Assembly: GCA_017450065.1 (NCBI GenBank)
Contig: JAFSYI010000041.1
Coordinates: 1 to 64,000 of the forward strand
Direction of reading: 5' to 3'
Source: Lachnospiraceae bacterium
GTDB lineage: Bacteria > Bacillota > Clostridia > Lachnospirales > Lachnospiraceae
DNA length: 64,000 nucleotides
In this document: one piece after another, positions 23,148-33,100 of the stretch
Position numbering within the stretch: position 1 is the stretch's first letter
Layout of the letters: each line of letters begins with the position of its first letter
The notes under the pieces: generated by a model
Database searches by the model: none
What the model saw: only the letters and a program-made list of their open reading frames with translations
Told to the model about the DNA's origin: nothing
Program-made: the position numbers and the translations under genes

Positions 23148-23163
23148 TCTTCTCATCCGGCAT

Positions 23164-23184
23164 ATGCTGTAGTGAACGAATTTA
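23164..23184 (+). repeat. Fragment of the dispersed hairpin repeat seen at 29920
   Basis: ATGCTGTAGTGAACGAATTT matches the left arm of the multi-hairpin element at 29920-29940 with one mismatch in 21. It lies in the coaX-dusB junction, just before the dusB start. Confidence 0.7.
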
Positions 23185-23220
23185 TCCGAAAGTACCTCTT
23201 TAAATACAGATGTCTGGTTC

Positions 23221-23991
23221 TCACTGGCGGTTCTTGTCATATATGATCCTGAGTCCCTCCAAAGTAAGATCCATGTTGTATTCATCGATCATATCTGTTT
23301 CATCATAGATCGTTCTGCCCAGTCCGCCTGTTGCTACCACTTTAAGGTCATCATATCCGGATTCCTTCTTTACCTGTTTGATTATGTATTCTGTCTGACC
23401 TATCTGTCCATACATAAGACCTGCCTGCATACTCGTTACCGTATCCTGTGCGAGTATCGAATCAGGCTTTACGATCTCTATTTCAGGAAGCTTGGCCGCA
23501 CCCTCGGAGAGCGCATTGGCCGATATCCTTATTCCGGGTGCAGTGATCCCGGCTACGAAATGCCCTTCCTTTGTCACCAGATCATAGGTTGTTGCCGTTC
23601 CGTAATCAAGGACCAGAACGGGACCTCCGTAAAGCTCATATGCCGCAACCGCATCAACTATTCGGTCAGAGCCTATTTCTCGCGGATTCTTCGTAGCAAC
23701 CTTTATTCCCGTTTTGGTTCCGGGACCTACTATAAGGGGTTCCTGTTTAAAATATTTAACTATGCTGCTTGTAAGGGAATGCATTACACCGGGAACGACG
23801 CTTGCTATGATAACACCGGTGATGCCCGAAACTTTCATCCCCTGTCTCTCTATAAGATCCGATATCATGGTCCCGTACTCATCCGATGTCCTTGGTATCT
23901 TGGTCGTCAGGCGGAAATGGCCTTTAAGTGACTTTCCTTCATATAAACCCAATGTAATGTTTGTATTTCCCACATCTATTGCAAGTAACAT
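23221..23991 (-). CDS. coaX: Type III pantothenate kinase
   Basis: Catalyses the first step of CoA synthesis, phosphorylating pantothenate without feedback by CoA. About 256 residues with the ASKHA-fold signatures: [16 protein letters not shown] (phosphate 1), [30 protein letters not shown] and [13 protein letters not shown], and [15 protein letters not shown]. Start chosen at 23991, where AGGAAG lies 4 nt before the ATG; the longer frame adds eight unlikely residues. dusB follows on the same strand. Confidence 0.95.
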   Translation of the reverse strand: MLLAIDVGNTNITLGLYEGKSLKGHFRLTTKIPRTSDEYGTMISDLIERQGMKVSGITGVIIASVVPGVMHSLTSSIVKYFKQEPLIVGPGTKTGIKVATKNPREIGSDRIVDAVAAYELYGGPVLVLDYGTATTYDLVTKEGHFVAGITAPGIRISANALSEGAAKLPEIEIVKPDSILAQDTVTSMQAGLMYGQIGQTEYIIKQVKKESGYDDLKVVATGGLGRTIYDETDMIDEYNMDLTLEGLRIIYDKNRQ

Positions 23992-24030
23992 TTTACTTCC
24001 TCTGCTCCTTATCAAATGTTGTTATTCTAT

Positions 24031-24071
24031 ATTGTAAATATTCAGAACAGACTCAAAATACTACATATTTT
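24031..24071 (+). repeat. 41-bp dispersed repeat, copy 1
   Basis: 34 of 41 positions match a stretch at 40444-40484; the shared core is TTCAG-A-CAGACTC--AATACTAC. It lies in the gap before coaX. Confidence 0.65.
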
Positions 24072-24131
24072 CCGCTGTTTTGGATTCATCCGGCATATAT
24101 ATAATATGCGTTCCGTATTACTCACACCTGC

Positions 24132-24479
24132 TCAAAGCAGATCCTCATCAAGACTCTGACCTAAAAAGACTACTTTATAATACAGCTCGAGGCTCTCGAA
24201 CAGCTCCTGTTTCTTCCTTAATATCTCCTTCACAAGAAGGCCTGAGCTTATCTCGTCATACAGGATATCATCTTCTTCGGCATCTGTTTTTATACTCAAG
24301 CTTCCATCCGGAGCATATTCGAAGGTTATGATACCTCCGACCTCTTCGGTAAACAGCACGCTGATGATGTGAAGCTCATCCTTTATCGAGTCCGGCAGTC
24401 TGTTGAATGTTTCATTAAAATAATACTTCTGTTCGTATGCATTCGCCCCACACAGCACGATGGTTTCATCTGATTGCAT
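24132..24479 (-). CDS. Conserved hypothetical protein (DUF6145-like)
   Basis: 115 residues; contains VLCGANAYEQKYYFN, ISVLFTEEVGGIITFEYAPDG and EEDDILYDEISSGLL, which resemble a small Lachnospiraceae family I know as DUF6145. No TM segment, acidic, probably cytoplasmic. Function unknown. GGAAG precedes the ATG. It is the last gene of argF, the 95-residue membrane protein and this one, spaced closely enough to be one transcript. Confidence 0.7.
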   Translation of the reverse strand: MQSDETIVLCGANAYEQKYYFNETFNRLPDSIKDELHIISVLFTEEVGGIITFEYAPDGSLSIKTDAEEDDILYDEISSGLLVKEILRKKQELFESLELYYKVVFLGQSLDEDLL

Positions 24480-24501
24480 TTTTCTTCCATGTTCTCCTTC
24501 A

Positions 24502-24789
24502 TCATATCTTCAAATAACACAGTACAGCCACTACGGCCATGAGTATCCCAAACCCTCCGAAAGCAAATGCGAAACCGGATCTGGCCCTTATTTTCTTAAT
24601 GCAGTTGAGCATGGACAGAAGAGCTCCGAATCCGAATATCCGGGAAAAATACATTCCCGTGCCTTCACCGAAGGAATTAAGGACAACCATAACCAATATC
24701 CCTACAGCCAGAGCCGCATTAATGAAATCGATCAGGAAATCCTTTCCCCTCATTACATTTCTTATATATGTTCTGGATTCTTTATTCAT
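24502..24789 (-). CDS. Small membrane protein, unknown function
   Basis: 95 residues with three hydrophobic segments (about 18-38, 47-63 and 73-92) and a basic N-terminus (ESRTYIRNVMRGKD). Not a family I can assign functionally; short proteins like it occur beside argF and similar genes in Lachnospiraceae. It starts 2 nt after the argF stop, so translation is probably coupled. Confidence 0.65.
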   Translation of the reverse strand: MNKESRTYIRNVMRGKDFLIDFINAALAVGILVMVVLNSFGEGTGMYFSRIFGFGALLSMLNCIKKIRARSGFAFAFGGFGILMAVVAVLCYLKI

Positions 24790-24791
24790 TA

Positions 24792-25778
24792 CTATCCCAA
24801 TGTAGCGGCCATTACAGCCTTTATGGTGTGCATGCGGTTCTCCGCTTCGTCAAATACAACCTCTGAATATTTCTCGAATACCTCGTCGGTAACTTCCATT
24901 TCCGTCAGGTTAAAACGCTTGCCCATCTCCTCTCCGATCTCGGTCTTAAGATCATGGAATGACGGCAGGCAGTGCAGGAATATGGCTCCTTCCTTAGCAC
25001 GATCCATTATGTCCATGGTAACCTTGTACGGAGTAAGCTCCCGTATCCTCTCCTCCCACACCTCATCAGGCTCGCCCATGGAAACCCACACATCCGTATA
25101 TATAATATCAGCGTCCTTTGTTGCATCCATTGCATCTTCGTTAAAATCAATCGTTCCGCCACTTATCCTGCAGAATTCCCTGCATTCCTCAATAAGCCTC
25201 TCATTAGGAAAATACTTCTTCGGTGCGGCAGCAACGAAATGCATTCCCATCTTGGCACATGTGATCATAAGGGAATTACCCATGTTATACCTTGCATCTC
25301 CCAAGTATACAAGCTTGCGGCCTTCAATGGTTCCCAAATGCTCGCGTATTGTAAGCAGATCGGCGAGCATCTGAGTGGGATGGAATTCATTCGTAAGTCC
25401 GTTCCACACGGGGACTTCTGCATATTTGGCCAGCTCTTCCACTATTTCCTGCTCGAAGCCGCGGTACTCTATTCCGTCAAACATACGTGAAAGCACCCTT
25501 GCCGTATCGGCTGTGCTTTCCTTCTTTCCTATCTGTGAACTCTTGGGATCAAGATAGGTCGTGCCTATACCCATATCATGAGCAGCCACTTCGAATGAGC
25601 AGCGTGTCCTTGTACTTGTCTTTTCGAAAATGAGAGCAACATTCTTTCCCGTATACATCCGGTCAAATATTCCCTTTTTCTTCTTCGCCTTAAGTTCGGC
25701 TGCCAGATCAAGAAACTCCTCAATTTCTTCCTTTGAAAAATCCTTAAGTGTTAAAAAATCTCTTCCCTTTAAGCTCAT
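24792..25778 (-). CDS. argF: Ornithine carbamoyltransferase
   Basis: Makes citrulline from ornithine and carbamoyl phosphate in arginine synthesis (or the reverse in arginine breakdown). About 328 residues with STRTRCSFEVAA (carbamoyl-phosphate site), the NGLTNEFHPTQMLADLLT ornithine/carbamoyl site, DVWVSMGEP and the catalytic HCLPSF loop. Start set at M7 of the open frame (MSLKGRDFLT), where homologues begin; the ribosome site is weak. Lack of other arg genes nearby leaves the direction of use open. Confidence 0.96.
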   Translation of the reverse strand: MSLKGRDFLTLKDFSKEEIEEFLDLAAELKAKKKKGIFDRMYTGKNVALIFEKTSTRTRCSFEVAAHDMGIGTTYLDPKSSQIGKKESTADTARVLSRMFDGIEYRGFEQEIVEELAKYAEVPVWNGLTNEFHPTQMLADLLTIREHLGTIEGRKLVYLGDARYNMGNSLMITCAKMGMHFVAAAPKKYFPNERLIEECREFCRISGGTIDFNEDAMDATKDADIIYTDVWVSMGEPDEVWEERIRELTPYKVTMDIMDRAKEGAIFLHCLPSFHDLKTEIGEEMGKRFNLTEMEVTDEVFEKYSEVVFDEAENRMHTIKAVMAATLG

Positions 25779-25857
25779 GACGGTCCGCCCTTTCAAAAAA
25801 ATAAGAATAGATTAAAGTGTACTATATTACTGTATTTTTTACAAGTATGCAAAACAA

Positions 25858-25884
25858 AAATGGTGGTGTATAACACCACCATTT
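25858..25884 (-). terminator. Terminator between the wall hydrolase gene and argF
   Basis: AAATGGTGGTGT and ACACCACCATTT form a 12-bp perfect stem with a 3-nt loop. Read on the minus strand it is followed by TTGTTTTG, and it lies 16-42 bp after the hydrolase stop codon. Confidence 0.75.
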
Positions 25885-25899
25885 CCTTATATTCTTATC

Positions 25900-27126
25900 T
25901 TACCAAAATACATGATTTCCTACTACAACACCTTCGTAACCTGAGCTTACCGGTCTGAACTTGGTTGCTCCTCCTACATATGATGCACCGCCAAGGGCCG
26001 CCTGAGCTGCCGCTACACAGCTTGATTTCGGACCCTGTGCACATATCTGAGCCACCTTGCCGCTTCCTGCGGGTGAGAACTGTCCCTTGGCATATATTAC
26101 GGAATAAAGTGAATTACCGTATCTGCCTGTACGAAGCCTGTTCATAACGACCGCACCTACGGATACCTGTCCTTCGAAGCACTCGTTTCCCGCTTCACTC
26201 TGTATAAGAGATGCCAACAGTGTCAGATCATCATATGACGCTGCACTGGCCGGTGACGCGGAAGGCTCACTGCTTCCCGATGAACTACCGGAAGTCTTGT
26301 CAGAGCTCTTGGCTGCCTTGGAGCTGCCTGCTGTGGCCGCTTCTTTAGCCTTCTTCTCCGCCTCTTCCTTGGCTCTTATGGATTCGATCGTTTCACCCTT
26401 TCCGATCTCATCCGATATATCAACATATTCGGCTGATACATAACCAACCGTTCCATCGGAGAATTCAACCGATACCCAGTCGCCCAGATCCTCGACAACC
26501 TCAATCTCATCTCCTTCGGCGAGCAGATCGTACACTCCTGCATCCTGACTGGCTTCTTTTCTGACTCTCAGACATGATGTCTTTGATATGGCTACCTTCT
26601 CAACCACTGAATCTGCCAGTTTCCTGGCGTCTGCTCCGAATAATAAATAATCATTCTTTACCCAGCCTGTTAACTTACCTGAGCGAATCTTTGTCCAGCC
26701 CGATCCCTTCTCCAGAATCTCACCGGCACATTCTTTGTAAAGCTTACCTACTATTTCTGAATCTTCAGAGGAAGAAGCTCTGACATTTACCGCCTCTTCA
26801 ACATTAGCCATTGCCAGCTTCCCGTAACTTATGCCTGCGATCTCACCCCTTAGATCGGTATTGCCTTCCGGGACGCTGTCTTCCGATCCGTCTAACTTGA
26901 TATCAATGGTGGAAACAGGACCAACCTTGATATTTATCGACGAATCTTTATCTGACCCACTGTTTTCGGCTACAGTATCATTAACCGTAATCTTTGCCGC
27001 TGCAACATCAGACTTGGTGATAGTCTTGCCTGCTGCGAAAACACTCTGCATACCCCCCAGCATCACGGTCGCTGTGACTGTAACCCATGTCACTGCCGCC
27101 ATACAAGCATGCATTCTGTTTTTCAT
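25900..27126 (-). CDS. Secreted cell-wall hydrolase with two SH3 domains and a SleB-type domain
   Basis: 408 residues. Signal peptide (1-32, cut near VFAAG). Two bacterial SH3 domains (about 110-165, VNVRASSSEDSEIVGKL; and about 180-238, TSCLRVRKEASQDAG) target the wall. A Ser/Ala/Lys linker (about 250-295) leads to a C-terminal Hydrolase_2/SleB domain (about 298-408) with LLASLIQSEAGNECFEGQVSV, where the Glu is the expected catalytic acid, and the usual FSPAGSGK and GNHVFW. Family members cleave peptidoglycan, often in spores. AGGAGG precedes the ATG, and a strong promoter lies at 27251-27279. Confidence 0.9.
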   Translation of the reverse strand: MKNRMHACMAAVTWVTVTATVMLGGMQSVFAAGKTITKSDVAAAKITVNDTVAENSGSDKDSSINIKVGPVSTIDIKLDGSEDSVPEGNTDLRGEIAGISYGKLAMANVEEAVNVRASSSEDSEIVGKLYKECAGEILEKGSGWTKIRSGKLTGWVKNDYLLFGADARKLADSVVEKVAISKTSCLRVRKEASQDAGVYDLLAEGDEIEVVEDLGDWVSVEFSDGTVGYVSAEYVDISDEIGKGETIESIRAKEEAEKKAKEAATAGSSKAAKSSDKTSGSSSGSSEPSASPASAASYDDLTLLASLIQSEAGNECFEGQVSVGAVVMNRLRTGRYGNSLYSVIYAKGQFSPAGSGKVAQICAQGPKSSCVAAAQAALGGASYVGGATKFRPVSSGYEGVVVGNHVFW

Positions 27127-27250
27127 GATTTCCTCCTATAGTGATCGATGACCAGACCTAATTCCTACAACTTGTGGCACCTTCCCTACCACACACCATA
27201 TGTTGTGAATTATTACAATTTTGTTACAAAAATAGAAGTCATCGAACTAT

Positions 27251-27279
27251 ACTATAACAGGGTTTTACAGAATTGTCAA
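27251..27279 (-). promoter_or_regulatory. Promoter of the wall hydrolase gene
   Basis: Minus strand: TTGACA, exactly 17 nt, then TATAGT. This is a near-perfect sigma-A promoter, about 125 bp before the hydrolase ATG, giving a leader of about 115 nt. Confidence 0.7.
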
Positions 27280-27310
27280 ATGTTTGTTACGTTTATTTTA
27301 CAAATTTGTT

Positions 27311-28102
27311 TCACATACTTCTGGATTTTGCGGCGCATGTCCTTTCAGCTTCTATGACCGCAGAGCGGAAGCCCATCTCCTCAAGTACTGCCACGGCATC
27401 GATCGTCGTTCCTGCCGGTGAACATACCATATCCTTAAGCTCTCCGGGATGCTTCCCGGTGTCAAGTACCATCTTCGCACTTCCGAGAACTGCCTGAGCC
27501 GCCATTTCATATGCCGTTTTACGTGGAAGACCTTCTGCCACTGCCCCGTCTGCCATTGCTTCTATCAGCATGAACACATATGCGGGAGAGCTTCCGCTTA
27601 CCGCCACTACGGCATCCATCTGACTCTCCTGAACCTCATAGGCTCTGCTGAAGCTGTTCAGTATCTTTAATACGGTGGCAAACTCCTCATCACTTACAAG
27701 TTCATTCCGGCATACGCCCGTACAGCCTTCACCTACAAGCGCAGGTGTGTTGGGCATGCATCTTACAAGCTTGACGGGCCTGCCATATTTCTCTCTCAGC
27801 CAGTCAAGTGTTTTACCGGGTGCTATGGAAATGATGACAGTGTTGTCCGATACGGTATCCTTTATGTCCTCTATTACAGCCTCATATACCTGTGGCTTAA
27901 CGGAGGTTACCACTATGTCAGCCCTTGCTGCGGTATTATTGGAGGCAGTTACGTCAATACCGTATTCCTTCTCCATCTTCTCCGTTCTTTCGAAGCTGGC
28001 ATCTGCTCCTATGATATCATGCGCTGATACTACATTATTGGATATAAGTCCGCCTATCATGGCCGATCCCATATTTCCGAGTCCTATAAAACCTATTTTC
28101 AT
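27311..28102 (-). CDS. proC: Pyrroline-5-carboxylate reductase
   Basis: Last step of proline synthesis, reducing pyrroline-5-carboxylate with NAD(P)H. 263 residues: Rossmann fold with GFIGLGNMGSAMIGG (4-18), SVKPQVYE, RCMPNTPALVGEGCTG, and the C-terminal dimerisation domain signature (AVSGSSPAYVFMLIEAMADGAV, PAGTTIDAVAVLEEMGFRSAV). The start lies 1 nt after the stop of the RNA methyltransferase gene, with GGAG overlapping that stop, so the two are coupled. Confidence 0.96.
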   Translation of the reverse strand: MKIGFIGLGNMGSAMIGGLISNNVVSAHDIIGADASFERTEKMEKEYGIDVTASNNTAARADIVVTSVKPQVYEAVIEDIKDTVSDNTVIISIAPGKTLDWLREKYGRPVKLVRCMPNTPALVGEGCTGVCRNELVSDEEFATVLKILNSFSRAYEVQESQMDAVVAVSGSSPAYVFMLIEAMADGAVAEGLPRKTAYEMAAQAVLGSAKMVLDTGKHPGELKDMVCSPAGTTIDAVAVLEEMGFRSAVIEAERTCAAKSRSM

Positions 28103-28103
28103 G

Positions 28104-28931
28104 CTATTCTCCTTTTATTGAATACAATAATAATGCGGCGGCCACTGCTGCATTAAGCGATTCCACCTGCCCATGCATGGGAATCCTTATCAGTTCGTCC
28201 GCCATTTCAGATGCTTCATCACTGAGGCCGTTTGCCTCATTTCCTATCATGATCGCGCATCTTCTTCCGTAACTTATCCTGTTATAATCGTGTTTTCCTT
28301 TAAGATGGGCGGCGTATAGCTTAACACCCACTCCTTTAAGCTCGTCCGCTGCTTTCTTAAGCTCGCGGGTATATGTTATCGGTACCCTGAATACCGATCC
28401 CATCGTGGATCTTATGACCTTGGGATTATATATATCGACCGTTCCCTCGCTCGCAAGTACGAAATCGAATCCGGCAGCCTCTGCTGTCCTTATCATCGTT
28501 CCGAGATTTCCGGGATCCTGTATTCCCTCAAGTATCAGGATCCTTAGCGACATATCCTCACTGACTCTTAATAAATCCTCCAGCTCATAGTGTTTTCTTT
28601 CAACGATACAAACAATTCCCTGAGGTGTGACTGTATCCGATATCTTCTTAAATACCTGTCTGCTGACCTCTGTATAACCGGTCTTTTCAAGCTTGTGTCC
28701 GCATTTCTTGAGAAGTTCGGATTCTTCATCCTTATCATCATATCTTATCGCGATATTGACCCTGTCGAGCAGATCCTCGCTTATATATACTTCCTTAATA
28801 CGAATCGGAGGCGCCTCAATAAACATCTTAATACCTTCCGCTGCAAAGGCATTCTGCTCACGACGCGCCCTGGAACTGCTGTTAAGCTGTATTATGTTTT
28901 TAATTCTGCCGTTTGATGTGCTTGTTATCAT
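28104..28931 (-). CDS. SpoU/TrmH-family RNA 2'-O-methyltransferase
   Basis: 275 residues: N-terminal substrate-binding domain (about 1-100, ITSTSNGRIKNIIQLNSSSRARREQNAF) and a C-terminal SPOUT knot methyltransferase domain with LEGIQDPGNLGTMIRTAEAAGFD, IYNPKVIRSTMGSVFRVP and IMIGNEANGLSDE. The family methylates the 2'-O of rRNA or tRNA using SAM; the target here cannot be told from sequence. The start overlaps the pfkA stop (ATGA), and proC follows, so pfkA, this gene and proC form an operon. Confidence 0.9.
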   Translation of the reverse strand: MITSTSNGRIKNIIQLNSSSRARREQNAFAAEGIKMFIEAPPIRIKEVYISEDLLDRVNIAIRYDDKDEESELLKKCGHKLEKTGYTEVSRQVFKKISDTVTPQGIVCIVERKHYELEDLLRVSEDMSLRILILEGIQDPGNLGTMIRTAEAAGFDFVLASEGTVDIYNPKVIRSTMGSVFRVPITYTRELKKAADELKGVGVKLYAAHLKGKHDYNRISYGRRCAIMIGNEANGLSDEASEMADELIRIPMHGQVESLNAAVAAALLLYSIKGE

Positions 28932-29902
28932 ATACTCAGTGATTTGGTTACTTCATATTCATACTCGGGAATGTCCTTCTGCATGGCCAGTGCTTCATCT
29001 ATGTCAAAATCACAGTATTCCCCATGCTTATATCCCACTACCCTGTTGGTCTTGCCTTCGCACAGAAGGTCGGCCGCATATGCGCCCATCATCGAACCGT
29101 AATATCTGTCCTTACAGGTAGGAGAACCGCCGCGCTGCATGTATCCTAAGATCGTTGCCCTGGTCTCCACACCCGTGGCTGCCTCGATACGTCTTGCCAT
29201 TGATGTGGAATGGCCTATTCCCTCCGCATTTATTATAAGATGATGTGTCTTGCCTTTCTTGCGGTTATTGATGATATTATTGATGATCTCCTGCTCTTTA
29301 TACTGGTATTTCTCCGGAAGAAGGATATCCTCGGCGCCCGATGCAACACCGCACCACAGTGCTATATATCCGGCATTTCTTCCCATAACCTCTATTATGG
29401 AGCATCTCTCATGAGAGGAGGATGTGTCTCTTACCTTATCTATTGCTTCCATGGCCGTATTAACGGCTGTGTCAAAGCCTATGGTATAATCGGTACAGGC
29501 TATATCAAGATCTATCGTTCCCGGTATGCCGATAGTATTGATCCCGCGTGCCGCAAGTGCCTGGGCTCCTCTGTAGGAACCATCGCCTCCGATCACAACC
29601 AGACCGTCAATCCCATGCTTTCTGCATATTTCGGCACCCTTGTCCTGGCCCTCGGGAGTCTTGAATTCCTCACATCTTGCGGTTCGAAGGATCGTACCGC
29701 CTCTCTGTATGATATCCGACACATCACGCGGGCTCATCTCATTCATTTCTTCATTGAGAAGTCCCTGATAACCCTTCTGAATACCGATAACACGCTTGCC
29801 GTTGGCAATCGCTCTCCTTACAACGGCTCTTATGGCCGCATTCATTCCCGGCGCGTCTCCTCCGCTCGTCAAAACCGCAACCGTGTTTATCTCTTTACTC
29901 AT
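28928..29902 (-). CDS. pfkA: ATP-dependent 6-phosphofructokinase
   Basis: Phosphorylates fructose 6-phosphate in glycolysis. 324 residues with LTSGGDAPGMNAAIRA, GGDG at 105-108 (the ATP-type glycine rather than the Asp of pyrophosphate enzymes), TDYTIGFDTA and SSHERCSIIEVMGRNAGY. The usual PGTIDND reads PGTIDLD: catalytic D131 is kept but the next residue is Leu (132) rather than Asn. GGAGG precedes the ATG. It lies downstream of dnaE, a common order in Firmicutes. Confidence 0.96.
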   Translation of the reverse strand: MSKEINTVAVLTSGGDAPGMNAAIRAVVRRAIANGKRVIGIQKGYQGLLNEEMNEMSPRDVSDIIQRGGTILRTARCEEFKTPEGQDKGAEICRKHGIDGLVVIGGDGSYRGAQALAARGINTIGIPGTIDLDIACTDYTIGFDTAVNTAMEAIDKVRDTSSSHERCSIIEVMGRNAGYIALWCGVASGAEDILLPEKYQYKEQEIINNIINNRKKGKTHHLIINAEGIGHSTSMARRIEAATGVETRATILGYMQRGGSPTCKDRYYGSMMGAYAADLLCEGKTNRVVGYKHGEYCDFDIDEALAMQKDIPEYEYEVTKSLSI

Positions 29903-29919
29903 GATACTTCCTCCGATTT

Positions 29920-30047
29920 ATGCTATAGTGAACGAATTTAATTCGTTCACTTTGCGCCGATTGCGAGGCATCGAAGATGCCCATCCTATCGCAATCGTGT
30001 GCATCAATTTGGTATAGTAAACGAAATTATTTATTTCGTTTACTATA
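29920..30047. repeat. Three-hairpin intergenic element between dnaE and pfkA
   Basis: GTGAACGAAT/ATTCGTTCAC (29928-29950, 10-bp stem); CGATTGCGA/TCGCAATCG (29958-29997), with GGCATC/GATGCC nested inside; and TATAGTAAACGAAAT/ATTTCGTTTACTATA (30013-30047, 15-bp perfect stem). The first and third stems share GTGAACGAA and GTAAACGAA arms. A fragment recurs at 23164. It takes up about half of the 239-bp gap. Confidence 0.85.
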
Positions 30048-30141
30048 AGTAACTTATCCGGAACGTCTGACTGTGTGCCGTCCCGAATAATTACCATTGT
30101 ATACTTTTCATGCCTTTATTTCAATGGGAACGGAAAAAAGT

Positions 30142-33100
30142 CTATACCGTCTTCACATTTTCTTCGCCATACATTTCCTTAAGCCTGCCAATAAGCTCCT
30201 CATCTGCCTTTACTGTCATATTGCTTCCCCTGATCTGCTTCATCTGCCTGGTTTCTTCTATATAAACAACCGCAACATCCCGGCCGCTGTGGTTCTTAAG
30301 CACATCGCACAGCTCCTGTTCATTGTAGTCCGCCATGGTTTTGAAACGGATCCACAGCTTCCTTGGAACATCCTCAAAAGGTATTATCTGCTCACAGATC
30401 ACCTTGGCATCCTTATCTTCTTCCACCGAAGCTCTTCCTTTAATGAATATCCTGCTGTTTTCCACTAAATACTTCGAATTCTTCTCATAGTCACCCGGCC
30501 AGACGATGACTTCTACCGTACCCAGCAGGTCCTCAAGGTTTATAAAGGCCATGGCCTCACCCTTCCTTGTGTACTTGATCGTCTTACTCTCCACAAGGCC
30601 GCCGACCACGACTTTTTCTTTATCGGTAACCTTAACGGTCCCCGTCTCCTCATCCAGCATAAAATCACCCGTCTTATGGCTCACCATCCGCTTCCACACG
30701 GCTTCATCGGCTTCAAGAGGATGACCGCTTACATAGATGCCAAGCACTTCCTTCTCATATCCAAGCAGTTCATCCTTGGGATACTCACCTATATTCGGAT
30801 ATTTAAGCTCATACTCATCCTTCTCATCATCCGAAAGCATGTCAAACAGTGACATCTGCCCCTCCATGGTGTTCTTACGCTCAACAGAGATGCCGTCTAT
30901 TATCTGCATATATACAGCCATCTTCTGCCTTCTGGTTCCGGGGAGGCAGTCAAGCGCTCCTGCCTTTATAAAGCTTTCAATAGTTCTTTTGTTACTCTCC
31001 TTGCCGGAAAGGCGTTCAATGAAATCCTTAAGACTCCTGTACGGTCCTCCTTCCTCTCTCTTGGCCACAATGGCCTCTATGACCGGCCAGCCCACACCCT
31101 TTATGGATGCGAGTCCGTATCTTATATTTCCGTCCGCTACCGAGAAGCCGGCTACACCTTCATTAATATCGGGAGGCAATATCTTAATCCCCATGGATCT
31201 GCAGGAATATATGTAGAAAGCAACCTTATTGAAATTATCAATAACGCTTGTCATTAAAGCTGCCATGAATTCCACCGGATAATATTTTTTAAGCCATGCG
31301 GTCTGGTAGGCAACGAAGGCGTAAGCTGCCGCATGTGATTTGTTAAATGCATATTTGGCAAAATCCATCATTTCATCATAGATATGGTTCGCCACCTTTT
31401 CATCTATCCCCTTGGATATACAGCCCGGAACTCCCTCTTCTCTGTTTCCGTATACGAAGTTATGCCTCTCCTTCTCCATGACAGACTGCTTCTTCTTACT
31501 CATGGCGCGTCGTACCAGATCGCTTCTGCCAAGAGTATATCCGCCAAGATCCCGCACTATCTGCATAACCTGCTCCTGATAGACTATGCAGCCGTAGGTG
31601 GGCTCAAGAATAGGCTTAAGCTGGGGGCAATCATATGATATTGTATCCGGTGAGTTCTTTCCTTTTATATACTGGGGGATGAAATCCATGGGACCCGGCC
31701 TGTAAAGGGAGATCCCGGCTATGACATCCTCCATCGACCGGGGCTTCAGCTCCTTCATAAAGCTCTTCATCCCCGCACTCTCCAGCTGGAATATTCCATC
31801 TGTCTTACCCGTTCCTATATATTCATAAACAGCCTTGTCATCATAATCAAGAGTGGCCATATCGATGTTGTGCCCCTCCTTTACGGATGCAAGGCGTGAT
31901 GCATCCTTTATGACCGTCAGGTTCCGAAGCCCGAGAAAGTCCATCTTAAGAAGTCCCAGCTCTTCAAGTGTCGTCATAACATACTGTGTGGTTATCTTGC
32001 CGTCGGCTGCTCTTGAGAGCGGTACGAATTCATCAGCCGCCTCCGGGCAGATAACAACTCCGGCGGCATGCATGGACGTATTTCTGGGAAGTCCTTCAAG
32101 TCTCATGCACATATCGATGAGCTTCCTTGCCTGCTCGTCGTTATCATACATCTGCTTAAGCTCCTGACCGTAATCCAGAGCCTTCTTCAGCGTTATATCA
32201 AGCTCCGGCGGTACCAGCTTGGCCAGCGTATCGCAGTAGGAGTAGGGAAGATCCATGGCTCTTCCGACATCTCTTATAACTCCCTTGGCACCCATGGTAC
32301 CGAAGGTTACTATCTGAACGACCTTCTCCTTGCCGTATTTTTCCACAACATAATCTATGACCTTCTGTCTTCCCTCCGGTTCAAAATCAATATCGATATC
32401 CGGCATGGTCACACGCTCCGGATTGAGGAAACGCTCAAACAGAAGATTGTACCTGATCGGTTCTATGTCCGTGATCTTAAGACAGTATGATACTATTGAG
32501 CCTGCTGCCGAACCCCTGCCCGGTCCCACCGCAACATCATGCGTCTTGGCATAGTTGATAAAATCCCATACAATAAGGAAGTAATCCACAAAACCCATGC
32601 TGTTTATTGTGTCAAGCTCATACTCAAGCCTGTCCTTAAGCTCTTTCCCGTTCCCCGGATATCTTTCGTCAAGGCCCTTATAACACAGCTCCTTTAAGTA
32701 TTCAAAGGAAGTATAACCCTTGGGGATATCATAATGCGGCAGCTTATAGGTTCCGAATTCTATTTCCACATTACACCGGTCGGCAATCTTCTGCGTATTG
32801 TCAACAGCTTCCAGGGCATAAGGGAACAGTTCCCTCATCTCATCCTCTGACTTTACATAGAACTGGCCTCCCTCATAACGGAGCCTGTCCTCATCCTGAA
32901 CCTTCTTTCCTGTCTGGATGCATAAAAGGATATCATGACTCTCCACATCACCGGCATATGTATAATGAACGTCATTGGTAGCAACAAGAGGTATGTTAAG
33001 TTCCCTGCTCATCCTCATAAGGTCTGCGTTTACGTTCCTCTGTGCAGGTATCCCGTGATCCTGAAGCTCCAGGAAATAATTACCCGGACCAAAACATTCA

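Noticed and set aside
23148-23285. Longer dusB product
   Set aside because: The extra N-terminal residues come from the coaX 3' end and a dispersed repeat; Dus proteins begin near VTIGNVKLKN.
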